DNA of 54,895 nt from Plantago elongata (GCA_036897095.1 JAYMSP010000380.1:1-54895), one strand, 5' to 3'. Counted from the stretch's first letter, positions 28,768 to 42,002 are shown. The notes: generated by a model from the letters alone, not told the origin. A program made the numbers and translations.

Positions 28768-31700
28768 TCATTTGTGTATTTCTAAAGAAGTCCGTACGGA
28801 AGATGGCTCTCTCATGCCAACAGCAGAAATGGGTTGTTCTCTAATCTGAGAGAGAAGAATAGAAACTTGCTCAGCTGCCCAATCTAAACGTTCTTGAGAT
28901 TTTGTGGATTCAGTTATTAAAGTCGACACCATACTCTGCAACAACTGAATCCTTACTGTATGATCATTCTGAGATGCCCGAATATGCTTGTTGGACGGCA
29001 AGCTGATCCGGCGCCACCTGATAAGCAAGTAACTTTCTGGGATTTGAAAGCAATTTACAGTTGAAAGGACTCGAAGAGCATGTCTGCAGAGGATTCCAGA
29101 GAACTCAAAGAGGTGGCAGCTACAACTTATGATACCTTCCCGAGGGGCCCAATAGACCTTTCGACCTCCATCAACCTTCGTATGGTGTCTAACAAGATAA
29201 CAGTCTTCCATCTGATATGATGCATAATGAGCAGCCAAAACAAATTGTTCTTGGAGTTTAAGGAATGCGAATGGGGTAAGAACAGAAGCTGCATGAGATT
29301 CCATGGGGGCGCCAGTTTTCAAGCTTATGGTTTGAATGTTCTGCTGCATTATCTGATGTTCTCCAGCTTGATCCTTGAAATCCACTGCTACAGCTACCTG
29401 ATTGAAACCCAAGCATAACAAATTATGTATCTTTATGCCTCTGTGTGGTTTTAAGAAATTGCAATACATATGACCGTATTTTTAGCAAGGTAGCATCCAT
29501 ATCTGAAGTCTGAACTAATTTAGGATACAAAATCAAACAGTGTCAAAATCAAATTCTCTAAAATCGGAGACAAATCTGACAATATTGAACCTCACGTACG
29601 GAGAAATTCATTCTACCATAAACCACAAAACACCTAATTGCAACTTAAACATAGTTGATTTGCTGAAAAGACTGGCACAATAGTAGTTCACAGCGTCTAT
29701 AGAGGATGACTGAAAACACCTAAAGCTTTTAACAATTATCAATTATCAATTTGTACAAAATTCTTGAACTGATCCCTGAGACAATTGGCCAATCTTTTGA
29801 CACAGTTCCCCTGGTCAATCGCCTCAGTGTGGATAAATAATCAACTTCTTAGACCCGCGTAGACACATTTGTAATAATTTCCAACATATATAGTCATTAT
29901 TAATAGTAAAAGGTGTGTGGTGAATGTGCATCATTAACCCAAAAGTAAACAATTAAACATCACAAACACAATAAACACATAACTCGCTACACACACTCAT
30001 AAATGTAAGAATGCCAGTTTTTGCATTGTTACCAAATTCATTGTTTTAAATTGATGAACTACGTGTGTTAATCAATGAAAACATAGATTTAGTAATTTAC
30101 CAAGGCTTTAAGTTCAATAAGTCTACAGAATACTATCTTACCTGCTCCACAAAATGTGCAAGCCTGGACTGAGCACTTAGAAACCGCTGAATGAAAGCAT
30201 TAATTGACTTTGAGAGTGCAGGATTGGTGGTCATTCCAGCGAAGAAGTGACTTCTCAAGTACGGCAATGCCCAAAGATTTCTCAAGGCGTACAAGCTAGC
30301 AATGTGCCTGTTTGCATGCAACTTAAAAGAATGTACCATATCTCCCCAACCTAATTCAAAATCCTCAACTGTTTCCAGATTATACAGTCGATAGAACTCA
30401 ACCTTCCACTCATTGTACCGTTCACCCAGAACAGCATTGAACCATGATGGGAATTTCGACACAATAAGCCATATGCAAAGGGCATTTTTGCTGGTTGGCA
30501 TCTCCATCCCTATTGCTTCTTTTAGATACATATTTTGGTCAGTCAATATTGTCTGTGGAGCTCTACCATTAAAGAATCCGAGGAAAGCCTTCAAGTAAAA
30601 AATTTAAAGTTAGGACTTAGGAGTTGATACACATGATGTGATACTAAAACGTATTATGCAGAGGTTGAGGATAGAAGAATATCTCACGATGAGCTAAACA
30701 TCCTGAAGAATCAACTATCCAACACCAAAGCAGGTAAACACTTGATTATTAATCTCAATCCGTAAGAAACAGCAAGGCAAGCAAGTGATGTAGGAAATTT
30801 CATGAATTTTAGGGTAAAAGCAAGAGTAACTTTAGCATCCGGCAGATTGTAATTTTGCGAATATCAATTGGAATTATTTCTGACAATTCAGATATCCATA
30901 CTCAGTAGACTTGCTAAATATATTCTGTAAGTTTACTATAAATATGTGCACTTTAATCACTTTTTACCTTCAAAGCCCAGCAATATGACCTTAGGTTTTC
31001 TGCTCGAAGAAACACACAACCAAAGAAGCAGGGCATCCCATAATTGTTCATCCCTACCCATATTCCAAGAGGCATGTCGAAAGCAGTCAACCGATGAGTT
31101 GTATCAAAGACCACCGCGTCACCAAAAATCTCGTAAGACTGGATAGATGAGGCATACGACCAAGCTATATTTTCCAACCTTCCATCAGAATCAAGCGTAA
31201 ACTCAAATTTGAAATTTGGATCTTTATCCTTAATACTTCTGCACATTCTTAGAAAATCTACACTATCCTCCTCCGGGTCTACTTTTCTAAAAGTCTGGAG
31301 TAGATTCCTAACATCTTTCTCAGTAAAAGGTAAAGACCCCGGTTCCAAGTTCTTTTCGAGTTCCAGTAGCTTCATCATCTGTTGTACAGTAATATCAGAC
31401 TTGGCAAACATGAGTAGTCGGTCCCTGTCAGGTTCTGATATGCTCCGGTATGCAGGAAGAAATCTCACTTGACTCGGCTCCAAAAGTTCATGATTATGGT
31501 TGTTTGCAAACCCAGTAATCCGCCACTCTGGTAATCCCAACTCAGCAGATTTACTTATACGCATATAAGCTTGACATCCACACCGTGAAGACTTCCTATT
31601 CCGCTGGGGTTTATTCACACCCGATGCTTTTGTAGGAGTATTTCCAGCACGATGACAGACAAAATACCTCCTGGTGAGACCTTTCCCAACACCATCTTTA

Positions 31701-31939
31701 CCCTCTGTCCTGTGTCGCCGTATTGAAAACCCACACCGCTTTGCAAATTCGGCATAGAATTCATAAGCACCATCATGAGTCGGAAACCGCTGACCAATAA
31801 ACGGGACAATATTACTAGCTGTTTCTAAGCATAATCTCGTCTCATCCTGTGACTCCTCCGCACTGCTCATTTCATCCAACGACAAAGATCTCGGATCATC
31901 ATATGCTAGCATCATCCGTGTAGCGTCTTCACACATCAT
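28768..31939 (-). CDS. FAR1-RELATED SEQUENCE protein, FRS11-like
   Basis: A nuclear transcription regulator derived from a Mutator-like transposase; FHY3/FAR1 act in phytochrome A signalling, other members less understood. Exons on the minus strand are 31939-30968, 30588-30142 and 29397-28768, with all splice phases 0, giving 682 residues, close to Arabidopsis FRS11 length as I recall it. The FAR1 DNA-binding region (about 45-155) has Cys95, Cys120, Cys122, His148 and His150 (CGCQAYMRI, HNHEL). The MULE transposase-like core has Asp279 (VVFDTTHR), GIWVGMNNYGMPCFFGCVFL and Asp341 (ILTDQN). The SWIM zinc finger is at 564-579 (SCSCHLFEFSGILCRH). An acceptor just upstream (TTTACAG near 31992) and a donor near 32243 (ACT then GTAAGTG) indicate a spliced 5' UTR. 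The gene is intact. Confidence 0.93.
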
Positions 31940-32242
31940 AGCACTCCAAAAACGCTCATAAATAATGCTAAAGTCGACTAAATCTCAAACCTGTAAATTA
32001 CACTATTGTACCAAATCAATGCAGGCAAAAACAGTCAACACCGAGCTACGAAATCGTTCTAAACATAAAAATGCAAGCTCGATACGGAAGCTAGTTGCAG
32101 CTAAACAAGGAACAATTAGCTAAACTACTGGAAATGTTAACATTAACAATGCAAGTAACTAAATTAAGTAAAGTAACTAGAAAATGAAATTTGGTACTAA
32201 GAGAATACGAAAGCATCTACTTGAAAGGAGTAATCACTTACA

Positions 32243-32590
32243 GTATTCACATGAAGAAGCTGAGATTCCGTTAATCATCATGGAATAAATCGATCTTCAG
32301 ATAATATTTTTTGAAACGGCAAATGTGACTCGAAACCCCGACCAATTATTAAGAATTGGACATTGAGGAGACTACATGTATATTGAATGCAGGTGTATAG
32401 ATTATGTAGAGTTGCAGATAATTTGGTGATCAGTGATAGGACAAAGAAGCGAGGAACAAGAAGGTAGAACCCTAAATTGCGCAGGTATGTAATGAAAGCG
32501 GCGCACGATACTATATGGCGCCGGCATAGTCGTTCTCTATCCAAGTATAGCGCTTTCGGTGAACCGCGATTTAGACTGATTAGATGCACT
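32243..32590 (-). other. Probable FRS 5' leader exon with SINE-like insert
   Basis: On the minus strand CTGAATACT-type sequence before GTAAGTG at 32243 looks like a 5' UTR exon of the FRS gene. Within it, around 32290-32400, lies GGGGTTTCGAGTCACAT followed by GCCGTTTCAAAAAAT. This resembles the B box and A-rich tail of a tRNA-derived SINE, oriented like the gene. No A box was convincingly found and no target duplication was identified. Confidence 0.35.
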
Positions 32591-32613
32591 TGAGAATTAA
32601 TTTGATCAATTTA

Positions 32614-32702
32614 GGATTTTTTTTTTTTATGGCTAAGGGGTGACTCGAAGCCCCATTGGTTGGAGTTGAAACGTCTTACAAACTGAGCTGCGCTTTGTTA
32701 TC
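32614..32702 (-). mobile_element. Short tRNA-derived SINE-like insertion
   Basis: On the minus strand: an A-box-like GCGCAGCTCAGTTTGTAAG, then about 30 bases on a B-box-like GGCTTCGAGTCACC, then CCTTAGCC and an A13 tail (ATAAAAAAAAAAAAA). Size is about 85-90 bases. It does not fold as a working tRNA because the acceptor and anticodon arms do not pair. It fits the tRNA-related head of plant SINEs such as Au-type elements. Confidence 0.55.
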
Positions 32703-34284
32703 AGAGTAAATTAGCCTTTTAATCTCATCTACTTTAATCAGGTTAAAATCGTTGTCTGGACTCTTGGAGAATATTTACTTTGACAATAACAAACTGTTAG
32801 TAATATATCTTTAATTAGAATATGTACGGGTTTGATAACGTAGTATGAAATTGTTAAGTATCGTCACCTCCGTTCAAAATTAAAAATGTGACTTTCGATT
32901 TGTTGCTTTAATCGTTTTGAAACGTTGTATTGTACATCAATTAGTTAGATTGCTATAATTGATTTTTCTCCAAAATAGGTAATAATGGTCGTGAAATTAC
33001 TTTTATTACTATTACTTTTATTACTATTTAAAACTAATATCGCTTATAATATGCAGGGACGGACGCATAACAAATAATCAAGAGTAGCGATCGTTAAACA
33101 TAACAAAAAGTAACAAGTTATGAACTATTAGATTTATACTGAATACAATGATCTTAGGTTATTACAAATTAATAAATCGTGTTGACCAATAGCGAATTCA
33201 GTGGATACCACCATCACCTCAACCTCTTGCAAGTGTCAACTTAATATCTTATATTATACAAGTTGAGCAATTATACAATTTAACAAAAATTATTACAGGA
33301 CCATTATATTATTCATTAAACTTAAACAAAATGCCATGATTAGTCGTCCAAAATGAAATTGTCAAAGCTAGGAGAATAATGTTTCCTCGTGGACCGGCTG
33401 CCATATTATTCACAATATTGCAACGTAATCAAATGATTCTAAACACTAGCTAGTTGAAGGAAAATGCTGATAAAAAAAATAAAATTACATACAAAAGTTA
33501 GAAACAAATGCATTTTCTAAATTCTATATATGCTTGAATGAGTTTTGCCAGAACATTACCCACTGTTTATTACACTATACAAAAATGTGCTATAGAAAAT
33601 TACAATTACAAGAATTAAGATAAGGTTGAAGTTTCTATAAATGTACTAAACTCTGAATTAATTGACAAATATAAAACTTATAGTCGGCCTTAATTTGGAA
33701 CCCTAATTCCGTACAGATTGGTTATGGTTTTAGATAGAGTGTGGTTAGTTCACGATCTCATTTATTTAATGTATGAAAAGTTGAGATTGAGAGATAAATC
33801 ATACCGAATATGAAAAGTTGAGATTAAGACGGATAAAGTATATATTTGAAAGAAATTAAAAACCTAATCACTCTAGGCTCAACAACCTCAACTAACAAGT
33901 TGATAATTTAATACTAATGGAGGTGTTGTGATTCGAGTTTGTAATTAATCAAATCATATTAATTTCTAAAAACTAATCCATACTCATTCATGACAATAAA
34001 ACCTCAATGATCACCTTCTCGTTCCACGACTCAAACATATTCCAGATCAGAAGTCAGCGCATGCGTATAAACCATGTTCTGTTATATGCCTAATCCAATA
34101 TACTAATCACTTAAAGATGGCCCACAAGGCCCTTATTCAATGTCATTGGCCATTTATGGTCAGAAACTCAGAATCGAACCACTCTCCATTATTGGAATTT
34201 GGACATTCTATGACAGATTCTCTGTCCTTAATTCATTCCTTGCTGTACAAAACTATACACACAAGTACACCTGTGTCTGTACTG
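32703..34284. other. AT-rich intergenic region upstream of DUF707 gene
   Basis: No ORF of substance and no RNA gene were seen. Two imperfect copies of 'ATGAAAAGTTGAGATT(G/A)AGA' lie at about 33772 and 33810. Confidence 0.45.
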
Positions 34285-34292
34285 TATAAATA
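34285..34292 (+). promoter_or_regulatory. Candidate TATA box of the DUF707 gene
   Basis: TATAAATA stands about 400 bases before the first assignable exon (34690). This is consistent with a short, unresolved upstream exon or leader between them. Confidence 0.4.
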
Positions 34293-34689
34293 CTTTGAGC
34301 TGATGATGAGGCATTGATGTTGGAACTTTTGGAACTCTCAGCACTTGCAAACATGAGCGCCTGCTTATCTAGAGTTTTTTCATGGAGCATCAAGATATCA
34401 TCCATTCCAGTAAAAGTCTATTGCTTTTCTACGATTTTCGAATTGTCTGTTGTTTTTTTGTGTTTGTCGTGTTGCCTCCAAATTTTGAGTTCAAGAGTAT
34501 AGGACAAAAAGAATTGTTATGTCTATTTGTACTAATGATTTCGCGTATGGATTATTTCATTTTTATATACGAAGATTGAGGAAGAAGTAACTTCGTATAT
34601 GGTTTTAAAACCATGTTTTTAATGTGGCTAATAAGTTGCAGTATCATGTTGTATGTGCTAATGTTCTTTGGACTTGTTATCCTTTTCAG

Positions 34690-37252
34690 ATTTCCGAACT
34701 ATCAGGTCGTAAAAGGAGACACTACCTCTGTAGTTTCAGTGCTACAATGTTCATGATTTGTACCGTTTACTTTGTGGGGAGTACTGCATCTTTGTGGAGA
34801 AAGAATGCCTTGGTAAGGACTTCAATTGTACTTGATGATCACATTCCTCTAATTGGATGTTCTGTCAATTTGTATGCAGTACTGCAGTAGCTTGGAATAT
34901 TGTTTGATGTTAAGTCTACCTTCAGCCTTTACAGGTTTTATCAACACTTGGCATGGAAAATTGCATGCCTATCGGAAGTCATGTTTTGCCTCGGGGAATT
35001 ATTGCCAAAACTTCAAACTTGGATATGCAACCTCTATGGGGGTCTGTGTCAAACGACGTATGTACCTGTACAATTCTCCCAATCTTCCCTGTCAACTGAT
35101 GTTGGATGTCTGATATATCCTCTCTTTGGTACTTTCCTACATAGTATACATTTACAGTATGAAGTTGTTGAATCAGGTTAAGTCGAACGATACGAGAGTT
35201 CTGCTGGCAATGGCAGTTGGAATCAAGCAAAAAAGCTTGGTATATCCAGTAGTTGAGAAGGTATTATTTGTAGGTACCTATGGTATATATGTGGTATGCG
35301 TTCTCCCATTCTTTCATAATTTGCATTTGTCTCAGTTTCTTGCAGATGGTTTTGATTTGATGCTTTTTCATTATGATGGTATGGTGAATGAGTGGAATGA
35401 TTTAGAGTGGAGCCGCAAAGTCATCCATATCTCAGCCGCAAATCAAACCAAATTGTATGCTCCTCAAGTTTTCCATATTCCTCAATAAATAAACTTCACC
35501 TTGACTATTCCTTGAAGAAAATCAATATATGTCCTTAGAACTAGTATTAATGGCTCAGGTGGTTTGCTAAACGCTTTCTTCATCCGGATATAGTTGCTGA
35601 TTACGAGTACATTTTTCTATGGGATGAGGATTTGGGAGTGGAACATTTTAGTCCAAGAAGGTACATGATATTTTCATTTCATCATGTAAGATGCTACTGT
35701 GCTAGTTGTATGTCAGTTTAAAAGCTGTAGTAGGCATCAGGTTATGTCTGACTTGAGTAAGGATCCAAACACTCTGTCACTGACTTGATTTGTGAATTCC
35801 TTCCTGGTGAACTTTATTCTAATTCTTTTTGCAGATATCTAACTATCATCAGGGAAGAAGGTCTTGAAATTTCACAGCCTGGCCTCGATGCTAGTACATC
35901 CGAGTTGCATCATGGCATTACTGTACGGAGAAAGTCATCACGAGTCCACAGGTCAGACTTCAGAGAATGAGCGCAGACTGAATTTTATTGACATATCTGA
36001 TACATTGTTGAGTCTGGCAGAGAGGATCTTCTGTTGTGACATAATTATACTTTTCGCGTGTTTAAACTACTGTTTTTGCTGAACAGGAGATACTACAATT
36101 TCAGAGGTCACAAGAAGTGCTTTGCCAATAGCACAGTTCCACCCTGTACAGGGTAAGTATACGACCCTTTCTCCGCATCTGTTTATTCCAAGTAACCTTA
36201 AAGATGTTTTTTTCTCATTTTACCAGTAATCTATGCTCGTCCATTTTCTTGCTCTTTAACTTTTTGGTGTAAACATTTCATTCCTACTTCATAAAACCTG
36301 TGCAGTTTTGTGGAAATCATGGCTCCAGTGTTCTCAAGAGCAGCGTGGCGTTGCGTTTGGTACATGCTGCAGGTATGCTCTTTTGCTCTTAGAACTGAAC
36401 CCAGAATCAGTTTTTTTCTGTTCTCAACCTATTCATCTGTAGTCATGTCCAATTGTCACCAAAAAACTTGGCATATTACATTATTTTGTGCAGCAGCACA
36501 AGTTTGACTGTATTGATATTAACAGTGTTTGCCTGTACAGAATGATTTGATACATGGTTGGGGATTCGATATGCAGCTTGGATACTGTGCTCAGGCAGGT
36601 CTTCAACTCAAGTTCGTCCTCTAGGGACCAATTTCATTTATTTTTGCTTATAATTCGTCATTACAGGGTGATCGGACTGTTAAAGTTGGTGTAGTTGATG
36701 AGGAGTACATTTCTCATCTCGGAGTTCCTAGTCTTGGTGGTCCACGGGAAAAGAAAAAGGTATGCCGTATGCATGCATACACCATTCGACATATCATATA
36801 TCTTTGTAGGTTTTTCAACTATACCAATGAAGTCTATAACAATACAGAATAGTACTGGAGATCCCGGTGAAGCTTCAAGTTCAAACAGTTCATCGGTATG
36901 ATCTCTGGATCTAAACTGGACTTGTTAGATGTACCTTTTTCTCTTATAATACTTCACAACTGATGTTTTCTCCAACGTGCAGGACAATTCAACTGCGACA
37001 GGCTTTGATAAGAGAGCTGCGGTACGTTCAAAGATACATGCCCAGTCAGACAAGTACCAAAACGTGTAACATACAGGTCTTAGTTCCATCAACTCCCTGT
37101 TTCTGAAGTTTGCTTGCATATGTTCTCTGCAGATTCGCATCCGATCCACAGATGAAATGAAGATCTTTAAGAAGAGGTGGAACACGGCGGTTGAAGAGGA
37201 CAACTGTTGGGTTGATCCTTTCAAACAAACCGCATCAAAGAACATTAACTGA
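34690..37252 (+). CDS. DUF707 family protein (start exon unresolved)
   Basis: Plant DUF707 proteins are often labelled 'lysine ketoglutarate reductase trans-splicing related'. They are type II membrane proteins with glycosyltransferase-like features, of unproven function. Thirteen exons keep phase: 34690-34812, 34935-35057, 35177-35260, 35336-35454, 35559-35660, 35835-35951, 36087-36152, 36306-36372, 36541-36594, 36667-36759, 36848-36895, 36983-37021 and 37133-37252. They give 384 residues. A membrane anchor (FSATMFMICTVYFVG) follows the basic SGRKRRHY. The conserved core includes LLAMAVGIKQK, LFHYDG, NQTKLWFAKRFLHPD, YIFLWDEDLGVEHFSPRRYL, EGLEISQPGLD, PPCTGFVEIMAPVFSRAAWR and NDLIHGWGFDMQLGYCAQGD. 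The first listed exon begins at an acceptor (TTTTCAG) in phase 0, so a short initiator exon lies upstream; I could not pick it. The intron at 36595-36666 starts with GC, not GT. Confidence 0.85.
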
Positions 37253-37801
37253 AATTGGCTTCTTCAAAGCAAACTAATGTACAGAAGTAAATAACACACA
37301 GAGAAACAACACCTATAATATGATATAAATTCTTTCAATGCAACATGGTGGGTGATTTAACAGTGATAAAGAGATCTAATATCTTGTACCATGAGATTAT
37401 GTATAGAGTGGTTTATTCTTTGGAAATTCAATCTCAAAGTCATCATCCAATTTAATCTAGGTCCACAAACAAGATACAAAAATGAAATCTCAATCAGCTC
37501 AACCTACATGGGACTGCCAGGCTGGAAACTCATAATTCAACAACCAAAAAAATGAAACTAGCCAAGACAAGTCTAACTTCAATTTGTTGAGTCAATTCAT
37601 CAAAAGAATGTCACAGGAAGCTGATCAGTTTATTCAACTTCTTTCCGGGGCAAAAAAGAAAGAAAGAACTAAATGTTCCTATACATCAAAGCTGCAGTAA
37701 ACAAAACTGTTAGAAGTCGAGTTTCTACCAGACTACCACGACTACTGGTTGCCGAAAAGGCAGTACGGACATCATCCTCGTCTTTAAAAGATTTAAGATT
37801 T
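37253..37801. other. Shared 3' UTR region of two convergent genes
   Basis: 549 bases lie between the stop codons of the DUF707 gene (+) and the GT14 gene (-). Their 3' UTRs probably meet or overlap here. No other gene was seen. Confidence 0.55.
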
Positions 37802-40129
37802 TCAATATTCCATAACACTTGAGCTAAGATTCAGAAGAGGTTCCAAAGCACTGGGGTCAAACTTTCTGGCAAATAGGTGACAAATTGATGTTACCAATGA
37901 ATTGTATGAACATGTCCCGTTAACTCTAAGTGACTGCATGAAACTCTCTGTAATATTGCAAGCACTGAAGTTTGCTGGATGTGGACCCAATTGTGGCCAG
38001 CTTACATAAGTCACAGAGCGATTAGCATTCAACGAACCATGGAACATGTTAAGATAAGTTGGGATGTAATGCTCGTCTGGATAACAAGAAGGATGACAGT
38101 ACTGCCTGAAGAGAGTGTAGTACTTGGTATCTGCAATAATCTTGACAGCTAGAGATCGTTGAAGTTCAAACCACTGAGACCCTTTTCTCCAATCACGAAG
38201 TTTTATATGGGGTAGCATTCGCCTGCTGTAGCGACCCCGGCCATAACGAGAAGCCTCATCATAGGATTCCACAAAACTATGTTCAGATCCGATAAGGTAC
38301 TTGTAGACTGTTGGAAAGTTGTAAATTGGGATGCAGCTCTCAGATAAAAGAACAAATCGCTCGTTTGAGAAGTCAAGGAGGGCGTTTGCAAGAAGTCGCT
38401 TCTCTGCATCGACTAGTGACACTGAACCCCATGTAACAGGCTGCAAATATGAGAGAGAGAACGAATGGTCATGGTCACAATATGAGAAGGAAGTATGAGA
38501 GTCAATAAATATGCAAAAACATGCCAACATCCCCCACCAGAGACTAAAATAGGGATCCTCATGAAGACAATAAAAAATTGATGAGTTTGGAGAAATAAGA
38601 TGGCAAATCAAAGTCTGCATGTTATGGTGTCCTATCTACACTACTAAGATACAATAAGCCAAATACAGTTCACGTATATATTCCTGCCAGGAGAAACAAG
38701 AAAAATACACGTAACAAAGAGATAAACAAACAGATTTTCAAATTTATGAATCTTATGGATCAAAAGAGTTGACCCACCGTTTTTTGCATCAGATCTCAAT
38801 AATTTCAAAGTTAATGCAAGTAAGAAAGAATTCAACATCATTCAACAGAAAATTCACAACCTGGCAAGTAGACATGTAGGCCATCATTTTCTACTTCATA
38901 TCTTCGTATGCATCTTTGGTACAATCATGTTCAAGTGAAATGAAACAGATTGCATATGTTATTAGAGAATAGTAAAACTTCCCAGTAATTATGTTCTTCT
39001 CACTCTAACCAAAGCATAATCTCAAAACAGAAAAGAATTCTTACACACATTCACATCTAGTTCCATGGGCTAGAAACAAACTACTCCAATACATAGCGTG
39101 GTTGGTTTACGTTGTTGCTTTTAGTTGGTTAACTCTTTTGACTTCAACAACAATATTTCCTACTTGTTCAGCACAAATCCCTTTCAGTATTTCTCAGACA
39201 CCCGACAAGCTCTCGATTAATCAAAATAAACCCAAATTCTGATGGTTTCACCTTATAAAGCTGGTATACACATTTCTTTGTGTTCAATCAATCACATATC
39301 TCTGCTCTCAATAATACTGCTCCAACCGTGAACCATATACAACATAATACATATTCACTACTAACCAGAGTTTAGGCTAACAACTTATCAGTACTTAAGT
39401 TGGCCACCTAAATACTGTATGCAATCTCAACATCAAGCATATTTCAAGCAGTGAAAAAGGCCGAAAATTGTCAATAACACAAACAACCTCAGGTCACAAC
39501 TAACGGTCCCCTTTCATCAACAAAAGCAATGTTAGCTAAGAAAGCAAAAAAGCACACAACCTTCAAGTTCTAGCACAAGTAGCATACGAAACAACCAAAA
39601 TGTAGCATATTTTTTCGAAAAATCATACCTTACTGGGGATCTGGCGGCCATAGAAAACAGAAGCATTGGTGACATTGAGATGATAACCAGGAAGATGACA
39701 ATAAATCGAATACCTTTCGACATCCTGGTCCTTAAAGAACCTCTCCCACAAGGGCAGCATGGGCAATGGCCCTCTAGACAAGAACATAAAGGCCACCCTA
39801 GGCACCCTCGGAAAGGGAAACTCCCTCTCCGGTACCATCGAAGCCCTCCACAACAACTCGTCATCATTCATCCCATGATTCAAACTCGAACAAGACTCCT
39901 CTCCACAATCCGCATTCCCAACTTTAAGGGTATCCACAAATCTGTACCTCAAATTGTACTGATCACTCTGAAAAGCAAAATACCGATCCATATGTGAACT
40001 CGAAGCAAGCCCTATAACTATCCCCATTACAAAAATGATCAAATACGACATGAGTTTGAGCAAATTGATCGACGAGTCCGAAACCAGCATGTGTGAATTG
40101 CACTCCTCTTTCTCCCTGGTCCTAGCCAT
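37802..40129 (-). CDS. GT14 Core-2/I-branching-type glycosyltransferase, BC10-like
   Basis: A Golgi type II membrane protein of the plant Core-2/I-branching (former DUF266) group. Rice BC10 of this group affects cell-wall composition, but the exact reaction is unsettled for most members. Two exons on the minus strand, 40129-39629 and 38440-37802, join in phase 0 to give 379 residues. The cytosolic N-terminus is short, the transmembrane anchor lies near 23-43 (LLKLMSYLIIFVMGIVIGLA), and the luminal domain starts RVAFMFLSRGPLPMLPLWER. It continues with FYGRQIPSK-PVTWGSVSLVDAEKRLL, FVLLSESCIPIYNF, RYSRRMLP, GSQWFELQRSLAV and CYPDEHYIPTYLNM. The 1188-base intron holds no gene. The start is supported by the anchor placement and by a stop-rich upstream frame. 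Confidence 0.93.
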
Positions 40130-40563
40130 GGCGAATTCACAGCAAAGATTGCACCTTTTTCAATCTTTCCTCGAGTTTTTGGGAGGTAAAATCAATAAAT
40201 CACCAGAAATCCAAAAACCCAGCTCATAAAAGGGTGAGTTCAGTCAGACAGTTGTCATAGTGCATGAGAATGAGCGGAAGAAATGGAAGTGGTTTGGATT
40301 TTGTGGGTTTGCGAACAATCAGGTAGTTTTGTTGGAAGCGATTGGGATTGGGATCTTGTTGAGAAGGAGATTAAATATTTGTAGGGAGCAAGTTAGACAG
40401 AAAGGGAAAGGGAAAAGACAAGATTGAACCAGAAACAAGAAAGAGACGTGTAGATGATGATGGGGATTTTAGTCATGCTGATTTGAAATTGGAGAGTTCG
40501 ATGATGCTTTGGAGAAACGGAAAAAGGAAGCGACTTTGATTTGATCTACACACAAATGCAATA

Positions 40564-40584
40564 ATCGAATCGAATCGAATCGAA
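40564..40584 (+). repeat. (TCGAA)4 microsatellite
   Basis: Four perfect TCGAA units lie in the GT14 promoter/5' UTR region, about 435 bases from the start codon. Confidence 0.9.
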
Positions 40585-41362
40585 TGTTTTTGGAGATGGG
40601 TGGAGGAGTTGTGAGAATGTGATGATGAGTTGGTAGCAGCTGCTGCTGCTTCGTTTCTTGGAATCTCTGGTATTTAATGTCTTGTTGTGAGCATTGGGCC
40701 TATCTATCTATTCCTATTGAGAGGACACACCTTTGATGTTGATTTTGATTTTGACCAACATTTTATATGTTGTTCTTGTAATATTGACTTTTATTTTCTT
40801 TTTCGATCAAATCGAATAGTTAATCGTGACACGAAGTCACGTATCGATCGGCGATGAAGAGTGTCGAGATAGGTACGGTTTGTCGTCGATGTTTTAGAAT
40901 AAGGCCGACAGTCCAAAACAATTGTTGTATTTATGGGTTGGTATGCATAGCCCCTTTCTACCGCTAACTTTTTAATTAGATTTTTTAGCTTAAGAGTTTT
41001 TTATTAATAAAAAACTCATTATGTGAACGCACAACTTTTTAAACAAGTTAATTAGTTTGATATTAAAGTTAACTTGTTAAAAAAAACTATTGAATCATTT
41101 ATCAGCTACATTTACATCTACTAACTAACTTTTCAGCTAGTTTTGCTATATAAAATCATAACCGTGACATGCTCTAGATGATCTATTCAAATGTTAAAGG
41201 CTCCCAATTTTAATGTAGAAAGTTCTCAAGTACTTATGGAATAGAAAAGGTTCATTGATGATTTTGGATTTATAATAACTTGTAAAAATTTAAGTTTTTG
41301 TGAGAGTCCTGAAATTTTTATAATATTATATATTAATTGTGCGGTGTTGTGTATAAATTGTA

Positions 41363-41600
41363 CTTTTTCCGTTCCGAAGCACTTCATACATTAGAGTTGT
41401 CACGTAGTTTTATACGAAAAATTAAAGTAATGATAAAAAATAAAGGTCGTAAAAAATGTAATTTTAGTGGTAAAAGGTGTAATTTATGTGTACATTTTAT
41501 TATTTGTTAATGATGGGGTAGTTTTTTTAGTAATGTATAAAATTTAGTGGGAGGGACAGACAAAAATGATAAATGTATGAGGTTTTGCGTGACGGGGGAG
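41363..41600. mobile_element. Stowaway-like MITE (Tc1/mariner type)
   Basis: A 238-bp element is bounded by TA dinucleotides at 41361-41362 and 41601-41602. The left end reads CTTTTTCCGTTCCGAAG and then CTTCATACATT. The right end, reverse-complemented, reads CTCCCCCGTCACGC and then CCTCATACATT. The C-T-C-C-C-(T/C)-C-C-G-T terminus and TA duplication fit Stowaway/mariner MITEs. No coding capacity. Confidence 0.75.
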
Positions 41601-42002
41601 TAAATTTTGTGTATGTACAAATTGTGTATTATTGTATCTTAATTGTACGGTTGACTTTTGTGTAGAGTTCTCAGGACTTTCCAGATTCTCATGTGATTTT
41701 CTCTTTTGGATTAGATAGTGTTATAAAAGTTGCATTTTTCAAGTGATTTTTTAATTTAAAATGTAATTAGAAGCATAATTAAGTTCAAAGATATATTTGA
41801 ACTTTTCTCATGTCACATACGTTTTTTAATTTTATATGCATATTGATAAATATGTAATTTGTATGTAAAATTAAATTATTTATTATTTGTAAGGTGGAGT
41901 GTAGCTTATTTTCTTAGTAAAATATGCTCTTTCTTTATAAAATTTTATTTTTATTTTTTGTTTTTGGGTTGCATCGAGATTGAAAACAATATTTTCCTCT
42001 CC

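Noticed and set aside
32278-32589. 103-codon minus-strand open frame
   Set aside because: It overlaps the probable FRS leader exon and a SINE-like insert, and no family resemblance was seen.
32614-32702. A second tRNA gene on the minus strand
   Set aside because: A-box-like and B-box-like words are present, but the acceptor and anticodon stems do not pair and an A13 tail follows. It is called SINE-like instead.
34117-34579. Candidate first exon of the DUF707 gene
   Set aside because: Several ATGs and weak GT sites exist, including MAHKALIQC at 34117 and MSACLSRVF near 34352, but none has a convincing donor in phase 0 together with the TATA at 34285, so no start is claimed.
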